Assembly: GCA_027574665.1 (NCBI GenBank) | Contig: CM050666.1 | Span: 7,502,001 to 7,566,000 of the forward strand | Length of the DNA stretch: 64,000 bases | Direction: 5' to 3' | DNA from: Rhynochetos jubatus | Taxonomy: Eukaryota; Chordata; Aves; Eurypygiformes; Rhynochetidae | Shown: positions 12,251-25,369 of the stretch, one piece after another | How the letters are laid out: every line of letters begins with the position of its first letter | Position numbering within the stretch: position 1 is the first letter of the stretch | Notes under the pieces: generated by a model | What the model was told of the DNA's origin: nothing | The model's input: the letters and a program-made list of their open reading frames with translations, nothing else | Databases searched by the model: none | Translations under genes and position numbers: made by a program

Positions 12251-15200
12251 GATGTATTTAAAAGAAAGATGAATGTGTTTTAAAGCTTCCTGGGTGATTG
12301 ACCGTATCTGCTGGAATTCTACCTAATCAGTTGCACTTACCTTCAATTATATTAGGCTATGTTCTTGTGTAGCACTGGTCTCTGTAGGAAGCAACACAGT
12401 GTAACGGATTAACTCAGAGTTATTCACTCTCTAGTCTGATGCAGCTGCCTCTGGGGTGAAATACAAAAGTTAGTTAACTAACAGGACTTCACAACAGAGT
12501 TTGGGAGGGGCACGAAATGCTGAGAGTTTATATCAGCTGCCCTAGTGAAATCTGGAATAGTTCTGTCAGCTGTCAATGGAATTGTTTGATTTATACCCGT
12601 GTACAAAATCTAGCCTTAAAATGCCAGGAGAAACTGCTTCAAAATGTTAGCAATAATTTGGCCAGAAAATGTAGTCTAAGGCAATTTCTGCTGGGAATGC
12701 AGTTCACAGATGTATCTAAGCCAGCTGCATACACTGGCTTGGGTTCACATGTATATCTCTGGGTTGCATTCACAGAAGAGAGGATAGCATGCATATAAGC
12801 TACATTACTACACTGAAAAGCGTTCTGGAATCCAAAAGCAAACAGGACAAAGCCTTCCTATCTCATCCCAGTGTCATGTGAGACTTGCAAGTACTCACCC
12901 AAGAGGCATTCTCCTTTGCTGGTCCAGCTGGTTTTGCCACAATGGGGTTATGATACTAGCAATTTGATTATGGTGCAAGTGGAGAATTATTAAGGATTTA
13001 AGTTTCATGTGGTATAATTTTATGATTCCGTGTGCAGAATTACTCTGATATTACTAGAACTGTCTACAGGAAAGACATTTTAGTGTAAAAATTTTGGCAA
13101 TGTTTGGATTTTCCTCTTCTTTAGGAAAAGTTCTTTCTGTGGCAGTACTTCATTGGTTTGTTGCCCAGGGGCTTGCTGAAGAGCCGTACTAGGTCTCTCC
13201 ACTTGTCTGGAAGCTAATTCTTCATTCAGCCAAGTGCCTTTTCTCTTTCAAACAGCTCTCAATACCATCCACCTTATTATTCTCTTGCCTTCTGTGTGCT
13301 AATATCTACCTGTAGCTTCAATAATTGCTACCATGTTGATAGTACTTCATAGATTTGTCTTCATGTGAGTATTTATTCTGTTGCAAAGCACTCTGCATAG
13401 CAATAGAGCATGCATTCATTTAATGGATGTATAAGGTACCTCTTCAATGATGTGCTGAAAGGACAGTGTTGATCTGAAAGCAAAGCTGCTCCACTCAGAC
13501 ACTGAAGCTGGACAAATACAGACCAATGTATGGCAAAAGGAAATGTAAAGCCCATTAGATAAATCTTACCTCAATAAAAAGTTTAGTCTGGCAAAGTAAA
13601 GGCTGAGAGAAATTCTATAAATACATCAGGACAGGAGGAAAAGGTGGGAAGGCAGGGATGTCAGGGAGGGAGGACAACTGCTTAAACTGAAGGCAACACT
13701 GGCACAAGAACAGATGAGTATCATCTAGCCAGTAGTAACTTTAGGCTGGTAATTAGAAGTTTCCTAACCATCAGAAGAGAGAGATTCTGGAGCCATCACT
13801 TTTTGCTGGGTTTTTTCTTCTTGCTGTGAGCTGAGTTTAAGACAGACTCAGTAAGCTGGCATGAGGGGTTATATTATCTGATATGCTGGCTGTGTTTGCA
13901 CATGTCCTTTCTCCTGTGCCCCTGCAGCTCTCAGGAAGGGGTGGGAGAGAGTATAGCATGCAAGTAAACATCAGCTCTTTGTAATGTGAGTTCATCTGGA
14001 GTGTTTTCATCCTTTCCATCCTTGGACTGTGGGAGAGGAAATAGCCAAGAGCTCTTTCTTGTGTCCTTGTGGCACAAAGGATCAGTCCCAGAACAGTAAT
14101 TCCTGTTGTAAAGCCCTGAAGATATGAGGAGGCAAGAAAACTCACCCTGGGGAGTCTGTCCCTCTACAAAGGATTATGGAGTGGTCCTCCCTAGTGCTGG
14201 AGAAGACAGGCCTGGACCAGAATGTCAGAGCTAAACAGCTATAGGTTTTGCAGACCAAATCTGAGGTCTGTAGCGTAAGCCTGTCTCCAATGACATCTCA
14301 TTGAATCTGAATCGCTTCTCCTGATGCTAATGTACAACAGGCAGATGCATATTCTCACACCCACTGCTCACCTGTGATTCTGTTTTTCTCTTTAGTAATT
14401 GTGCAAGTCACCTGATAATTCAGCTAAAAGCCCTTACGAGACATTACATAATGTCCTCAGAGAAACTCTGTCTACTGTAACATTGGATAGATTATTATGT
14501 AAAACTTTCTCTCTTTTTCTCAGTTGTTTGGTTTTGGGTGGGGAATCAGGCTGGATTTCCACTTGGCTGAATCTAAAAGGTTTCAGGTTTACACTGGATT
14601 GCTCCACTATTTTATTAATCTCTGGAGACTGCTGAAATTGGCCTTAGCATCACAAGTGAAATGAGTTTGGCAGGGCTCTCCGGAGTCTAGGCAGCACACC
14701 TGGCCATGCTCTGAGGTGTGATTCAGCTCAAGGGGTAACACTTACTCAGGAAAGCCCCCAGCCCTAATGTGATGATTTAATTAGCATCACTGGACCAGCT
14801 CCATGGGATAAAACCTTCCCCCAGTAGTCCCTCAGGACTGCAGAGCTTTCTGTATGCACAAGTAATGCTGAAGGGATCGCGCATTGCTTGCGAACGTGGG
14901 CAGGAGAGCTGTGGGAAGCCTCTGATGAGCAGGATGAGTATTAGGAAGCAGATCCCAGCTCACCTACTAAAGCTACTGCCTGTGGCTTCTCTTGGATGCC
15001 TGTTTAAGGCTTGAGCAGGACTGGCTTGCTCGCTCTTCCCCTTTTTGCTCAAGACCCCAAGGCCCTACCTGCTCTAATGAGTGGCCTGAGGGTGACATGG
15101 AGCTCCTGCCAAGGTCTGAAGGATGGTTAGAAGTGCCCACACAGGGGAGGGGGAAACTGCACAAAGCTCATGGCAATAGAGCCATTTACCTTTCTGCCCA

Positions 15201-15630
15201 GAAGTTGTGAATGGAAATACCTTCTCTGAAACACTGCTTTTGGCTGGATATTTCAAAGGAGAATAAAAAATTTTGTTTCAGCTCAAAGTGTTCTCTTTGA
15301 ACAGAGATGTTGAGAGAACTTTTTCTCCTCGAAAAATGAGATTAAAGAAAGTCATCGACTGCAGAAGAATTTCAGTTGAGTAATCTGTCAAAAGGTAGAA
15401 AATGTTAGGTTTGGGGTTTTTTTAAATCTGTTGTTGAGGGAGAAAATCCCAATGATTTTTAACAGCTATGTTTTTCAAAGGGAATTTTTTCCATTCAGAA
15501 AAATATCAAACAGCTGTGTCAAAACTGTGTTTCCTTCTGCTTGTTCACTTCTCCTTTTTTCCCTTATTTGGGACATCTTCTAAGAACTGAGAATCCAGAA
15601 AGCTTTTTTCCCCCAAAGGTTTGCAAACCT
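12251..15630. other. Intergenic DNA, no gene recognised
   Basis: No recognised gene or transposon. A small block at 14755-14815 carries GATGATTTAATTAGCATC (14771-14788), a partly symmetric homeodomain-type motif. A 41-base splice-bordered stretch on the minus strand (12341-12381) has stops in all frames and is discussed under findings. Confidence 0.5.
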
Positions 15631-15640
15631 GCTTGATGAA

Positions 15641-15694
15641 CAAGCTTCAGGCTTGTCATGAAACCTGAAGCCAAGGAAGGTTTCCTGGCTTCAG
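15641..15694. repeat. Nested inverted repeats (competing hairpins)
   Basis: Three overlapping arm pairs are visible. CAAGC/GCTTG lie at 15641-15645 and 15651-15655. CTTCAGG at 15645-15651 pairs with CCTGAAG at 15664-15670. CTGAAGCC at 15665-15672 pairs with GGCTTCAG at 15687-15694, extended inward by AGGAA/TTCCT with a bulge. The arms share bases, so the structures exclude one another. Function unknown; it may be chance. Confidence 0.65.
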
Positions 15695-15699
15695 CTTTC

Positions 15700-16250
15700 A
15701 GTCTGATGTTGCACATGGCTCTGGCTCAGAGGATTGCTTTAGTATTGGAGCAGGGATGGGAAATCCACTTGTGCAGAGGAAAAAAAGATGGAAAGTGTAT
15801 GGGCTGCAGTGTGGAAAATTGAGCTGCAGGGCAGCCTCTCTGCCCCTGCTCCTAAGCCCCTGGCTGGTGTTACGCTGCAGTTCTCACCAGCTTTGGCAGC
15901 TGAGCTGGATTGCTGTGGACCACCTTAAATGTTTTCCATGCCAGCTGAGCACAGAAAGCTGCTGAAATGGGTCTCTGCTGTGTAGTGCGCACTCTCTCTT
16001 AGCAATGCCCTCATGGTGACTCAGTCCCATTCCCCGCTTCTTTTAACCCACAGCGGGTCAAGAGTTTAACAAAGTGACTGGGGCTGGAAGCCAAGTCCCC
16101 AGAGTTGCAATCTGCAGCCAGCATGCCAGCATCTGGAAAGTGTTTGTGACCAATAAAAAATGAATGTGCAGACTCCGCCAAGGCAGCAATCATTTGGCAT
16201 CTCAGGCCCAGATCTTTACAAGATGATTCTTCTGAGGCTTGGAAAGACTT
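15700..16250. other. Intergenic DNA, no gene recognised
   Basis: Nothing recognised. Short frames on both strands are consistent with random sequence. Confidence 0.55.
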
Positions 16251-16254
16251 TTCT

Positions 16255-16445
16255 TAGTGTTTTCTAATAAAAACAGTTCTGGGCTGGGCCAATAGTCGGG
16301 TGAATAGTGCTATGCGTCGCCACATGGGAGACAGCCAGCCGGGAATGGGAAGACGTTGCTGGAGTTTAACCTCTCCGGCTGGCTAGGCCTGGCTGCCTCA
16401 TGTCAGTGATGCTCTCGCTCAGGCTAGGGACAGGGCGCTGTGAGT
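16255..16445. promoter_or_regulatory. Candidate regulatory block with retained CpGs
   Basis: Contains GGGCCAATAGTCGGG (a CCAAT core near 16288), several CpGs in a short space (GTCGG, GCGTCGCC, CCGGG, ACGTT, TCCGGC) and an inverted pair AGCCAGCCGGGA / TCTCCGGCTGGCT at about 16332 and 16371. CpG retention and a CCAAT box suggest a regulatory role, but there is no transcript evidence and no coding frame. Confidence 0.28.
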
Positions 16446-19400
16446 GCTACAACATTTGCCACTCAGAACACACCCTGACCTTGGGCTGTTTTGTCTGGTG
16501 CCACAGGACTCCTGGGGAAGGGCATGTGGAAGAGCAGAGGGAGAGAATACCCTCCTGTTAGGGTGGGAAGCACTTGGTCAGTTTGAAAAGAGCTGCTTTA
16601 GACTTACCCATTGGTAAAGCAGTTTCCAGCACTTAGCAGTCACCTTTCCACTGGTGCAGCTTAAACGCACCAGGCTGTCTCTGCAGGATACAGTTGCATT
16701 CCCACCTTTTTGTCAGTTCTTGACTGCAAGAGATCAGTGGGATTGCAGGGAGCTGCTTCTGCGCCTTCTCCAGTCCATGTCCAGCCTCAAAGAGACCAAA
16801 GAGAAGAGGTTTGGTGTATATGTAGACTCAGTACCTTGGAGTGGTACAAGTCTGCTAGGGGCATTCAAAAAGGGAAGAGAGAAACATCACGTGTGAATGC
16901 TGCCACTAACAGTCTGTGCCAGCAGCTAGCTCATACTGCTGTTACTGAGCACATCCAAGAGTCTTGAGTCTTTCCCATTGCTTCCAAGCTCTGTCCATAA
17001 TGATTTGTTGAACTCAGCACCCTGCTGCTCCTTGCAATGCTCAGTGGGATGGGTTTGTCTGTATGTATGTTCCCTGTTCCTTCCCTCAGCTGGATTCCTT
17101 CCTTTCTGTGGCTTTATCTCTCTTCTCTGGAGTGACCAGGTCTGGCAGTGATGTGCAAGCCTCTAGGGCTGTTTGGACTCCACCACCACATACCCTGAAT
17201 TCCACTATGAGGAAACAAACAAATGAGTGGAAGCTTAGTAATTGGCATGCAAGTTGCCAGAAAGTTTTTGCTGGAACTAGATGGATGTTGTTCCTATGGT
17301 GTCATCCTTCTGCCTGCAGAATCAACACAGTGCCATGGCTAAAGCAATGCAGCTGGGGTGCAAGAAACCCCACAGCTAAACCCCAGTCTTAACTCTGAAG
17401 ATAACGAAATGAAACTCAGAGTAGTTTGTTCCTGTAATTCTTAACAGGATTTGCAGGGGGACTGCCACCACAGAAGAGGAAGCTGGCATCTGTACTGTGG
17501 GATTAGAGTGCAGATACAGTCCAGATGCCCCAGGTTCCTGCGTTTGATCTTGCCTTTGAGGGGCATCAAAACATGACTGGGAGGATGTTAGGAGGATGAG
17601 GAATCCTGTAAGTGAAATAATTTTATTTTATTTGTTTACATTTCAATTTGCAGATATTTGAAGTGAGGTGCTCTGGGACTGCCAGGGCTGGGCATTAACA
17701 CTGACATTTTACTAAGTTTGGTTTTGACTCAGCACTGTGTTCTCACCTGGGTCCTGCTTCCACTGGGAAAATAAGATGGGCTTAGCTAGTGTCAGTTACC
17801 GCATGTCAGTGTGCTTTTCTGTGTGGTTACAAAGGGTAGGTTAGGGTGGCTGACCCAGGGTAGGTAAAACCAGCATCATTTGAAGAGATGTTACTGGTCT
17901 GGGCCAACCTACAGTATTGCTAATCCTTCCCCCCACCCCCATCTTGTGTTCCTAGTCTTGGCAGGATTAACAAAACAAAACCAACCCTCCCCCTCCCCAA
18001 CACCTTTTGCTTTGAGTTTGTATCACATGCAAAATCCCACATGCCAAATCCACTTTATTTACCCTTGTTTAGAAACTTCAGATTGGGCAAAAATGGCTTT
18101 AAAAGTTGAGTGACTCTTGGGCTTAAAACAGCCTGAGTTCAAATCTCAGAACAAAGAGAAAACACATTTAGTTTTGCTTCAGGACATTTCTTGGAACCCT
18201 GAGGTTATTGTTACTCCTGTAGTCAGTTTAAAATCAGTCCTTGGGAGATGGCTGCTTCATATCAGCCATATTCTCCAGAAGTGCCATTTCTTTTTCTTTT
18301 TGTTATTCTTCATGCTTTTTTTTTTTTTTTGGTGAGAGCTGCCTTATTAGTAAGAGATTATTTAGAGCTTGCAAAATACATTTTGTGACTACTCAGCACT
18401 TTCCATGCATCCCTGAACACTGCTTCTATTTCCTCTTGATGGAGACGGCCCAGTCTCTTTGCTTCTGTCGTCCACGCAGCAGTTTCCTCACAGCATTAGA
18501 AATGTTCCATTTCCTACAGATGCTTATATAGGCTGGACTGGGGTTGTGTTAACCCTAGCAGTGCTGCTGTACTCATGGGCCTGTTGAGTCTCACAGTGAT
18601 AAGAAGCAGCTTTGTTAATGTCCAAGGCACCCCTGGGAGGTAGCGGGGTGCTAGACTGGCAGATCCATAACAAAAGAGCAAGGAGGCATAGGGCTGCGGC
18701 ATGTCCTGGGCGCCTGGGCAGCACAGCTGGCATTGGTTTGGATGCTACATCTGTAGGATGGCAGCTGGAAGCCTGAAGGCGTGGAGAGAGATGACAGTCT
18801 AGACAGCAGTGGGATGTGGGATAGCCGTGCAGCAATGCAGAACAAACATCTCAGAAGGTAGGTACTGCATGTGGTGGCGAGCAGCAAGCAGAGTGTGCGC
18901 ACATCACAAGGTGACAGCAACACATGAATGAGACAGCTCTTCATGTGATGATCCTGGGGCTGGAAATCTTTCAGCATTTTGATTTCTAGTGGCTAAGATC
19001 ATTAACCCTTTTGGACACAGCAGGCTGCTGTCTGCATCATCGCAGAATACTTCTGCTTTTTATCCTTAAACATATTCAGACAAAAGCTGCTGCATTGTAT
19101 CTCAGCATTCTCCATGGTTGCTGCACCATTCTCTTCCCTGCCTCTTTGACAGTGAAGGGTTAAATTCCCTTTTCCCATGTGCCTGTTGATGAACTATGAA
19201 TATGCAGCTAGGACCTGTTTTCACGCATATGTCCCTTTCTATAATCCAATCTTCTCCACTGTGGCATAGACCTGGAGGCTCTTCTGCAGCCTAGCATGGC
19301 AGGTCTGCTGCCATGGGATAAGAAGCAGTAGGTTGATTTACATAATCACATATGTAAATAAGCTAAATCAGGGTCCTTCCATTCAGCTTTGGTTTTAAGG

Positions 19401-20210
19401 GGACTCTGTCCATGGGCTGAGAGCAAAGGGATTTGAAAGGGTGGGTTTCTTCTCTTGAGCTCTTGGGAAACAGAGCACACCCTCAGAAAAGTGCTGCTGT
19501 TACCAGGCAGGGACAGCCCAGTGGGCATAGATGATTAATTGTGCAAAGCCACCTGATAGCCCATCCCGTGCAAATGCACCCCTACCCTCTAGGCCTGCAT
19601 CATCTGTTCCCTCTACTAGAAGTGTGGGCTGCATCCTTACGCAGGAAATGAAAGAAACTCCATCTCCAAGGAACAAAGGGAATTCATCTCTTCATGTGCT
19701 GGAACATTTAAAAGATGTTAAGAGCAGCAACAGCCTCACACCTGCAGCATACCAGATGAGTGCTGGTGGAGACACATAGGGAGGTCATTTCAATGTGTGC
19801 CCTTAAAAAGGCTACAGAGAATAAATCAGAGCACGGCAGTCTGTCAGCACTCAGAACGAGGGCTCCAAACATTTGTGCTTCTACTTGGTTTTGTCTCTCT
19901 TTGTCCTGTGTATTGCCTCCATCCTGCAGGGATGCTGGCTGGCCTGGTGTGGGCTTCAGGAAAGTTCCCAAAGTGCCAGAGAGAATGGTGTGAGCCATCC
20001 ATGGCGAACTCATTGATCAGTTCAGTGATCTTGTTTCCGGCACTGACCCCTGTAGGCATTCCCAAGGAAAACTCCAGAAGGAATGAGGTTATTGAGGTAC
20101 CTGTTAAGGCAATACCTGTTCTCGACTTGTGAGGATAGGACAGGTACCAGCAGCATTGCACGTTTTGGCCTGGCTGATGGAGTGCTCTGAAGGGCGAATG
20201 AATAAATGAT
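16446..20210. other. Intergenic DNA, no gene recognised
   Basis: No recognised gene. Overlapping frames of about 100 codons at 18.5-19.0 kb (minus) and 19.7-20.2 kb (both strands) have no known relatives. A T15 run sits at 18316-18330. Confidence 0.5.
18316..18330. repeat. T15 homopolymer
   Basis: Fifteen T in a row at the end of a pyrimidine-rich stretch starting near 18285. No transposon body is recognised on either side. Confidence 0.9.
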
Positions 20211-20214
20211 CAAA

Positions 20215-20420
20215 AGATGCTATCTTTAATAAAATTTCTTTAATGCTTTAAAAAAACTCCACCAAAATTAGTAAGCTATTCACCCCTCTCTTGCAACAGT
20301 GGAACTAGAGGTAAATCAGATGTGTTAATTAAACATGCAATAAAACATAATAACCTTTTGTCAATTTTAAGTGCTTTGTCTTTAGAATTCCACTGACTTT
20401 TAGAGAATGTATGTCTTGCT
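20215..20420. promoter_or_regulatory. Candidate conserved non-coding element
   Basis: AT-rich unique DNA with GTTAATTAAAC (TTAATTAA at 20325-20332), CTTTAATAAAATTTC near 20224 and CAATAAAACATAATAACC near 20338. It has no coding frame and no repeat signature. The motif content resembles homeodomain-bound enhancers. Conservation was not measured. Confidence 0.3.
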
Positions 20421-23400
20421 GTGCTGTTCTGTGGGAGTCATCAACTCTTGCCTGAACATATGTGGAACTTTCCAGTTTGCTTTAAAGCTTTAGATGAGGG
20501 AAAATATGGCCAGGTACCCTAGCAAAATGCCACAGATTAAGGAAAAAAACCAAACCCAAGAGTTTCTGAGTGCTGTTGACTCTTTCATCCATTATGAATT
20601 CTGATGGCATGAAGCAAAACAGTGGGCATTCAGCAGTAGGAAAAGCTGTTCTAGCTTTAGGCAGTCTCCTCAGTGAGGGAAATTTTTTTTTTAATCTAAC
20701 TCTGCTAAGCAGCTTCATTATCCTGGAGTTTATAGCTGCAGACTTTAGGCTGCTGTAGGGGTGCAGTGCCTTTGTCATACCCTGCTACCTCTCTAAATAG
20801 CTACTGCTGCATCCACTAAGGCAAGGGCGGACAGATGGATTGCCTTGGTGGTGTTACGAGATTCCTGTGACATCTAGTTAAGTCACCTCTGCAGTCTCTT
20901 TACCCCTGGAGCAACACAAAGTTGCCATAGATAGGATCAGAGTTGGCTCATTAGGTGTGTAAGCTGTTCCTGCCTGACTCTGCCTTCCTTGCACACTCGG
21001 TTGCACTCAGCAGGTCTCAGTTCTTCTAAATCAGTATCTACTGCAGAGGATTAACAGCATCATTTACACTAGCAGGACATCTCAGAAGAGCAAAGAAACA
21101 ACGACCTTCTGGTTCTAAGCAATATCCCGTAACCCTCTTACAGCAACTGTGTTGAGGGTATGGTGTGTTCTCTAAGGCTTACTCACAAAATGAAGCTGAG
21201 CACCGTCTTACTGCTAGGAAGCAGTACTGCTGCTAGCACTTGATCTGAATTCAAGTTCTGATGCCCAAGAGATAGGTCCTTACTACAGAGATGTGTTGAA
21301 TTTGTATGGCATTTTGCAGTACCACTGCACACTGGGTAGAACTGGTTAAGTCAGGCAGTGACCTGCTTGAACTGGTGCATCACAGACAAGAGTACAATCT
21401 CTTCTTGACTATGGGCAGATAAATTCAGGTGGTAGCTACTGCCACCACTGCCTTTCTTCAGCAAGCCTGCTAGCAGCTGAAGCAGAAGTAGGGTAGGGGA
21501 TTAAAGGAGGACGGGTGGTTTTTTCTTGCAAGGTGAGCTTTTGAAATCTAAGCTGAGTTTGCATGTCAGGCAGAAGCTGGGTGTGCCTGACACAGCCTCT
21601 CCTGTGGTCTCATGAAGAGTCTGGGTTTGGAAGGCTGGGACTGTAGCACCAGCTTTTAAAAGTGCTCATCCATGTAATTTGATTCTGTGTTTTGCTTCTA
21701 TGGCCAGTTGGGATGTCTTTGCCATCTCTTGATCCTTATCCTAATGATAAGACTGACCCGGACCGCAGGTGCCACCCAACATTCAGTTCCTCAGTTCTGA
21801 CTGAACCCCGTTGGGTGGGATGGGAGGCACACTGGCCAGCTCTGCTTTTACATGCAGAAGTATTTGCCTTGCAGAGAATCTTGCAAGTGTGAGTATGTGT
21901 ATTTATAGGGAGGCAGATGTAAACCACATTTGTCCTGTGTTTCTGGCAAAGAGAGAGCGTGAAATATTTGTGACCCGAGTCATTGGCTTTCCTGCCATTT
22001 GTATAAAAATTTCCAGATGTGATTGTTGATGCCTCACCTGGGACCAATTAAAGAAAGAAGGAATATCCAGAACCAACTGTGTTCATCTGGATACTTGACT
22101 TGTTTGTGTGTGTGCGTGCATGTGTGCATCTCTGTTGCAATGTGTGTGTTTTAAAGTAAAGCTGAATTTCAGTTCAAAGAACTTCTATTCTGTCCTTCCA
22201 GGGCCTTCCTTTTGTCTACATTATCATTCCCTCCTCAGATTGTCCCTGTCTCACAAACCACTATCAATCTGGATTTCTCAGACACTCTCTCCTCATATTC
22301 ATCCTCACACCTTTTCTGTTACACCTCCCAAGAGCTGCTTGTGGCTGACCTTTATCATAGGGCTTTTCCGTGCAGGCACATTGAGGTTACTGGAGAAGGA
22401 GGTTCTGAATGCAATAAGCTTCTAGAAAGACAGTGCGAAATCCCTAGTAACACAACAGCAACTAACCAAAACAGGGTCCAGCACAACGTTTGGACTGCTC
22501 ACCACCAAGCAAGCTCTGATCTCTGGTCTGCCTCCTGCCCTCCCTTTTTGCACTTATTCCTTTAGCTGTCAGTCAGCTAGGTCCATATTAGACTGCAGAC
22601 TGAAGTCCTGGCTCTCTCTTCCAGGCTGTGTCCACAAAAACTTTCTCGTGATCCCCTGTTTTGTCTCCATTTTCTTCACTCTGCTCATGACTGGAAACTT
22701 CTATCCATCTTGCGTGTTTTGTGTTGAGTTTCTCTGCACATTTTTGTCCCTCCCCATAGTCCTCCCTGAGTATATTTACCAAGCTACCTCCCTGCCTTAG
22801 TCAAACTCCGCTGGAAAGCAAATCTGAAGTCATCCAATCTTCTTCCCTTCTTTTATTATTGTTTTTGCAAAGGGAGTTCAAACAAACATCCCCCCCCCCA
22901 ACATCTGGTGCCTTTCAGGAGCCTTAAACTCACGTCCAGAATGAGCATGTGGAAGGACAGGGTGGGAATCCAGCTAGCTTGCAAAAACTAGGCATAGACC
23001 CAAAGACACAGACTTATTCTAGTTTAGAGTAACCAAGAACAAAATTTGTACTTTTCTGCTTATCAGTCATCCCCTTTAGCCATGATCAAACCCTTTTTCT
23101 GTACTTCCCTCCATGTCTGCTGGTGTCACCCACTTTGCTGTGTGGGCAGAAGGCCTTCTCTGTGCAAGCATTTATTCTGAAAGGGGAAGAATGCAGGGTC
23201 CCGGCTGCAGCAGGATTCGTTGGACAAAAGGTCTGGAACCAGAACTGTTGCTGGAGGGGCTGTTCCTGTGTAACGTCAAACCCGGTGTGGCAAGTATCAG
23301 GTCCAAAGTGAACTTCACTTTCTTCTGTCTCAGTTTTTAGCATTCCCCAAGTGAATTTGGATATATTTATGCTGCTTTCAATACAAAGGATAATTAAAAT

Positions 23401-23640
23401 ACAGTTGTGAATGCTAGCATATGTTTTACACAGTCATTTGTTCATTAACAAGAGGTTTCCAGGGTAGTTCTGTTTTAACTCTGCACTTTCAGCTCGGATT
23501 TTATTTCTTGAGCAACAGATATTCATAGCTAGACTAGAAGTGACAATCTTACTAGTTGACATGTTGAAACAGGACTACAAGTCAAGTGTAGATTTATCTT
23601 TTCTGCGTCTGTTGGGGAGAGATACACACATGCTCTAACC
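20421..23640. other. Intergenic DNA, no gene recognised
   Basis: No gene recognised. A 117-codon and a 105-codon frame overlap on the plus strand near 22.1-22.6 kb in different registers, which argues against either being real. GT-rich and C-rich simple sequences occur at 22104-22150 and 22891-22900. Confidence 0.5.
22104..22150. repeat. Imperfect GT microsatellite
   Basis: Interrupted GT/GC-GT units (TTTGTGTGTGTGCGTGCATG and a second GTGTGTGTTTT patch). Ordinary microsatellite decay. Confidence 0.75.
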
Positions 23641-23649
23641 AGCTGATTA

Positions 23650-23835
23650 GAGTCTTTCAAAAAGGGTTATTTTTGTTTCCATGGCATAAAGAGAAATTAC
23701 TCAGTGCATTGTTGTGTCCTGTAAAAGGTCTTTAACAGTTAAAATCATATTGCTTCATTTTTTATGATTTCAAAAGGGAGAGAGATGTTCAGAAAATAAG
23801 GATATGGCTGTCGTTTGTACAGTGAATCTTTTCGG
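23650..23835. promoter_or_regulatory. Candidate conserved non-coding element
   Basis: Unique AT-rich block including CATGGCATAAAGAGAAATTA near 23681 and GTTAAAATCATATTGCTTC near 23738. No frame, no repeat homology. Weakly supported; listed because its texture differs from the flanking repeat-poor but GC-moderate DNA. Confidence 0.2.
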
Positions 23836-25200
23836 TGCCCATGGGTATTTGAAGTAGTGTTGTGCTCAGAGTTCTAGCTGGCGTGGGTGTAAACCACTCA
23901 GACGTTACCCGTAGGTTTATGCTGACACCACCAACCCCTAACACAGACAACTTTCTGCAGTATGGGTAGGTGTACTCTAACTCTGTTGTAGTGTTGTGGG
24001 TGTCAGGTGCTCCAGCTGCCTAATATTGAGTCTCTCACTCTCTTTTTGTGTTGCAAGCAAGAGAATGAATGTGGTGCTATGATATTATCCTATCTGCTCT
24101 GTTTCCCTGCACGTATTCCAGCTGCCCTGGGCTTTATACCACACTGTGCCATGCAGTGTGCTACATACAGCTAGTCCCAAAGAGGAAGGGTGAAGATAAA
24201 CTGAAGCAGTTAGTTTAGCAAGGCGTCAGTCAGGGTATCTTAGCTTCCTGCACAGTGCCAAAACTTCCCTGTGTTGGCTCTTTGATTCTTGGCCTCTTTG
24301 TCTTTAACCCTAGGAAGACCAAAGCTGTGGTTTCGACCCTTCCATGTGCTGTGAGCCACAGCCTCTCAAAGGAGGAGGTGAGACAACAGTGCCCAAAGGG
24401 CGAGTGTGGGAGGAATGAGGGTGGGCAGCTGGAAGCCAGGGGGATGGGACACCAGCTGCTCTTTGAGCAGTGAGCGCTGTGATGGCCCCAGGGCAGTGCA
24501 GGAAAACTGGGGTTAGAGGAAAGCTGTCTAAAAAGATCAAATGGAAGATAGGAATGGATGATGAAGATTCATGGCTATATTAGATCAGGGGAGCGGAGTG
24601 CTAATATACTGGTGGCATGATCAGGTAGCTGGCAGGGTTTGTTTGCCGTGAGGCCCAGCTGAGTATTCTGCTGCAGAAATGATTCCTCCCTTTGCAGAGG
24701 AATTTCTGCCAAGTCCCTTCCTCTTCTGGCTCCCAGGTCTGGGTGTCTTGCTTAACTCATGGGGCTTCCAACCAGTTTCCTGGCCGCTGCAGACTAAGGT
24801 GATGCCAGTACTTCTAAAAACGGCCCATGCTTTTTCCTCCTCCTCTTCACTTGGGTGAATTCCTGCCTCCTCCCTTTCAAGCAATGCTTATTCAGCTTTC
24901 CTTGCTAGATTCTCGCCTGCTCTGGAGCATACTGAGCCCTGACCTGAGGATTGGAGTAGGTAATGCAGGAGGGGCAATTTTAGGAAATATTTATCCTTCC
25001 CTGCTATTATGAGACAGGTCGTACTGCTTTGAGCTGCTTTCTACATTCAGCACTTGCTTGTTTGCCACAGCAATGCTTAAATGAACTCTTCTAAAACTTT
25101 GGGGATTTTTCTTTCCTATCTGAAGAGAAAATGGTATTGTTGAGTGCCTGGCCCAGTTCCTGTGTTCTTCAGTCAAGACTGGGCTGTGCTTTAAACTGGA
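23836..25200. other. Intergenic DNA, no gene recognised
   Basis: Nothing recognised. GC content rises toward the CpG/G-rich patch that follows. Confidence 0.5.
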
Positions 25201-25369
25201 AGGACTGGGGGGCAAAGACTCCCCCATGTACATAGCACCTCCGATGGGTGCTGGTATGGAGGGTGCTAGGGAAAGGGAACTTCAGTTGTGGCTGCAAGCA
25301 AGGAAGGGGCTCATGCCCCACTACAACAGGGCCACAGGCCGCCTCTGCCCCCACATGAGCAGGGCTATT

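Noticed and set aside
17390..17440. Possible reverse-orientation MIR fragment
   Set aside because: Similarity to 'gaggaaactgaggc' is too short and broken to distinguish from chance.
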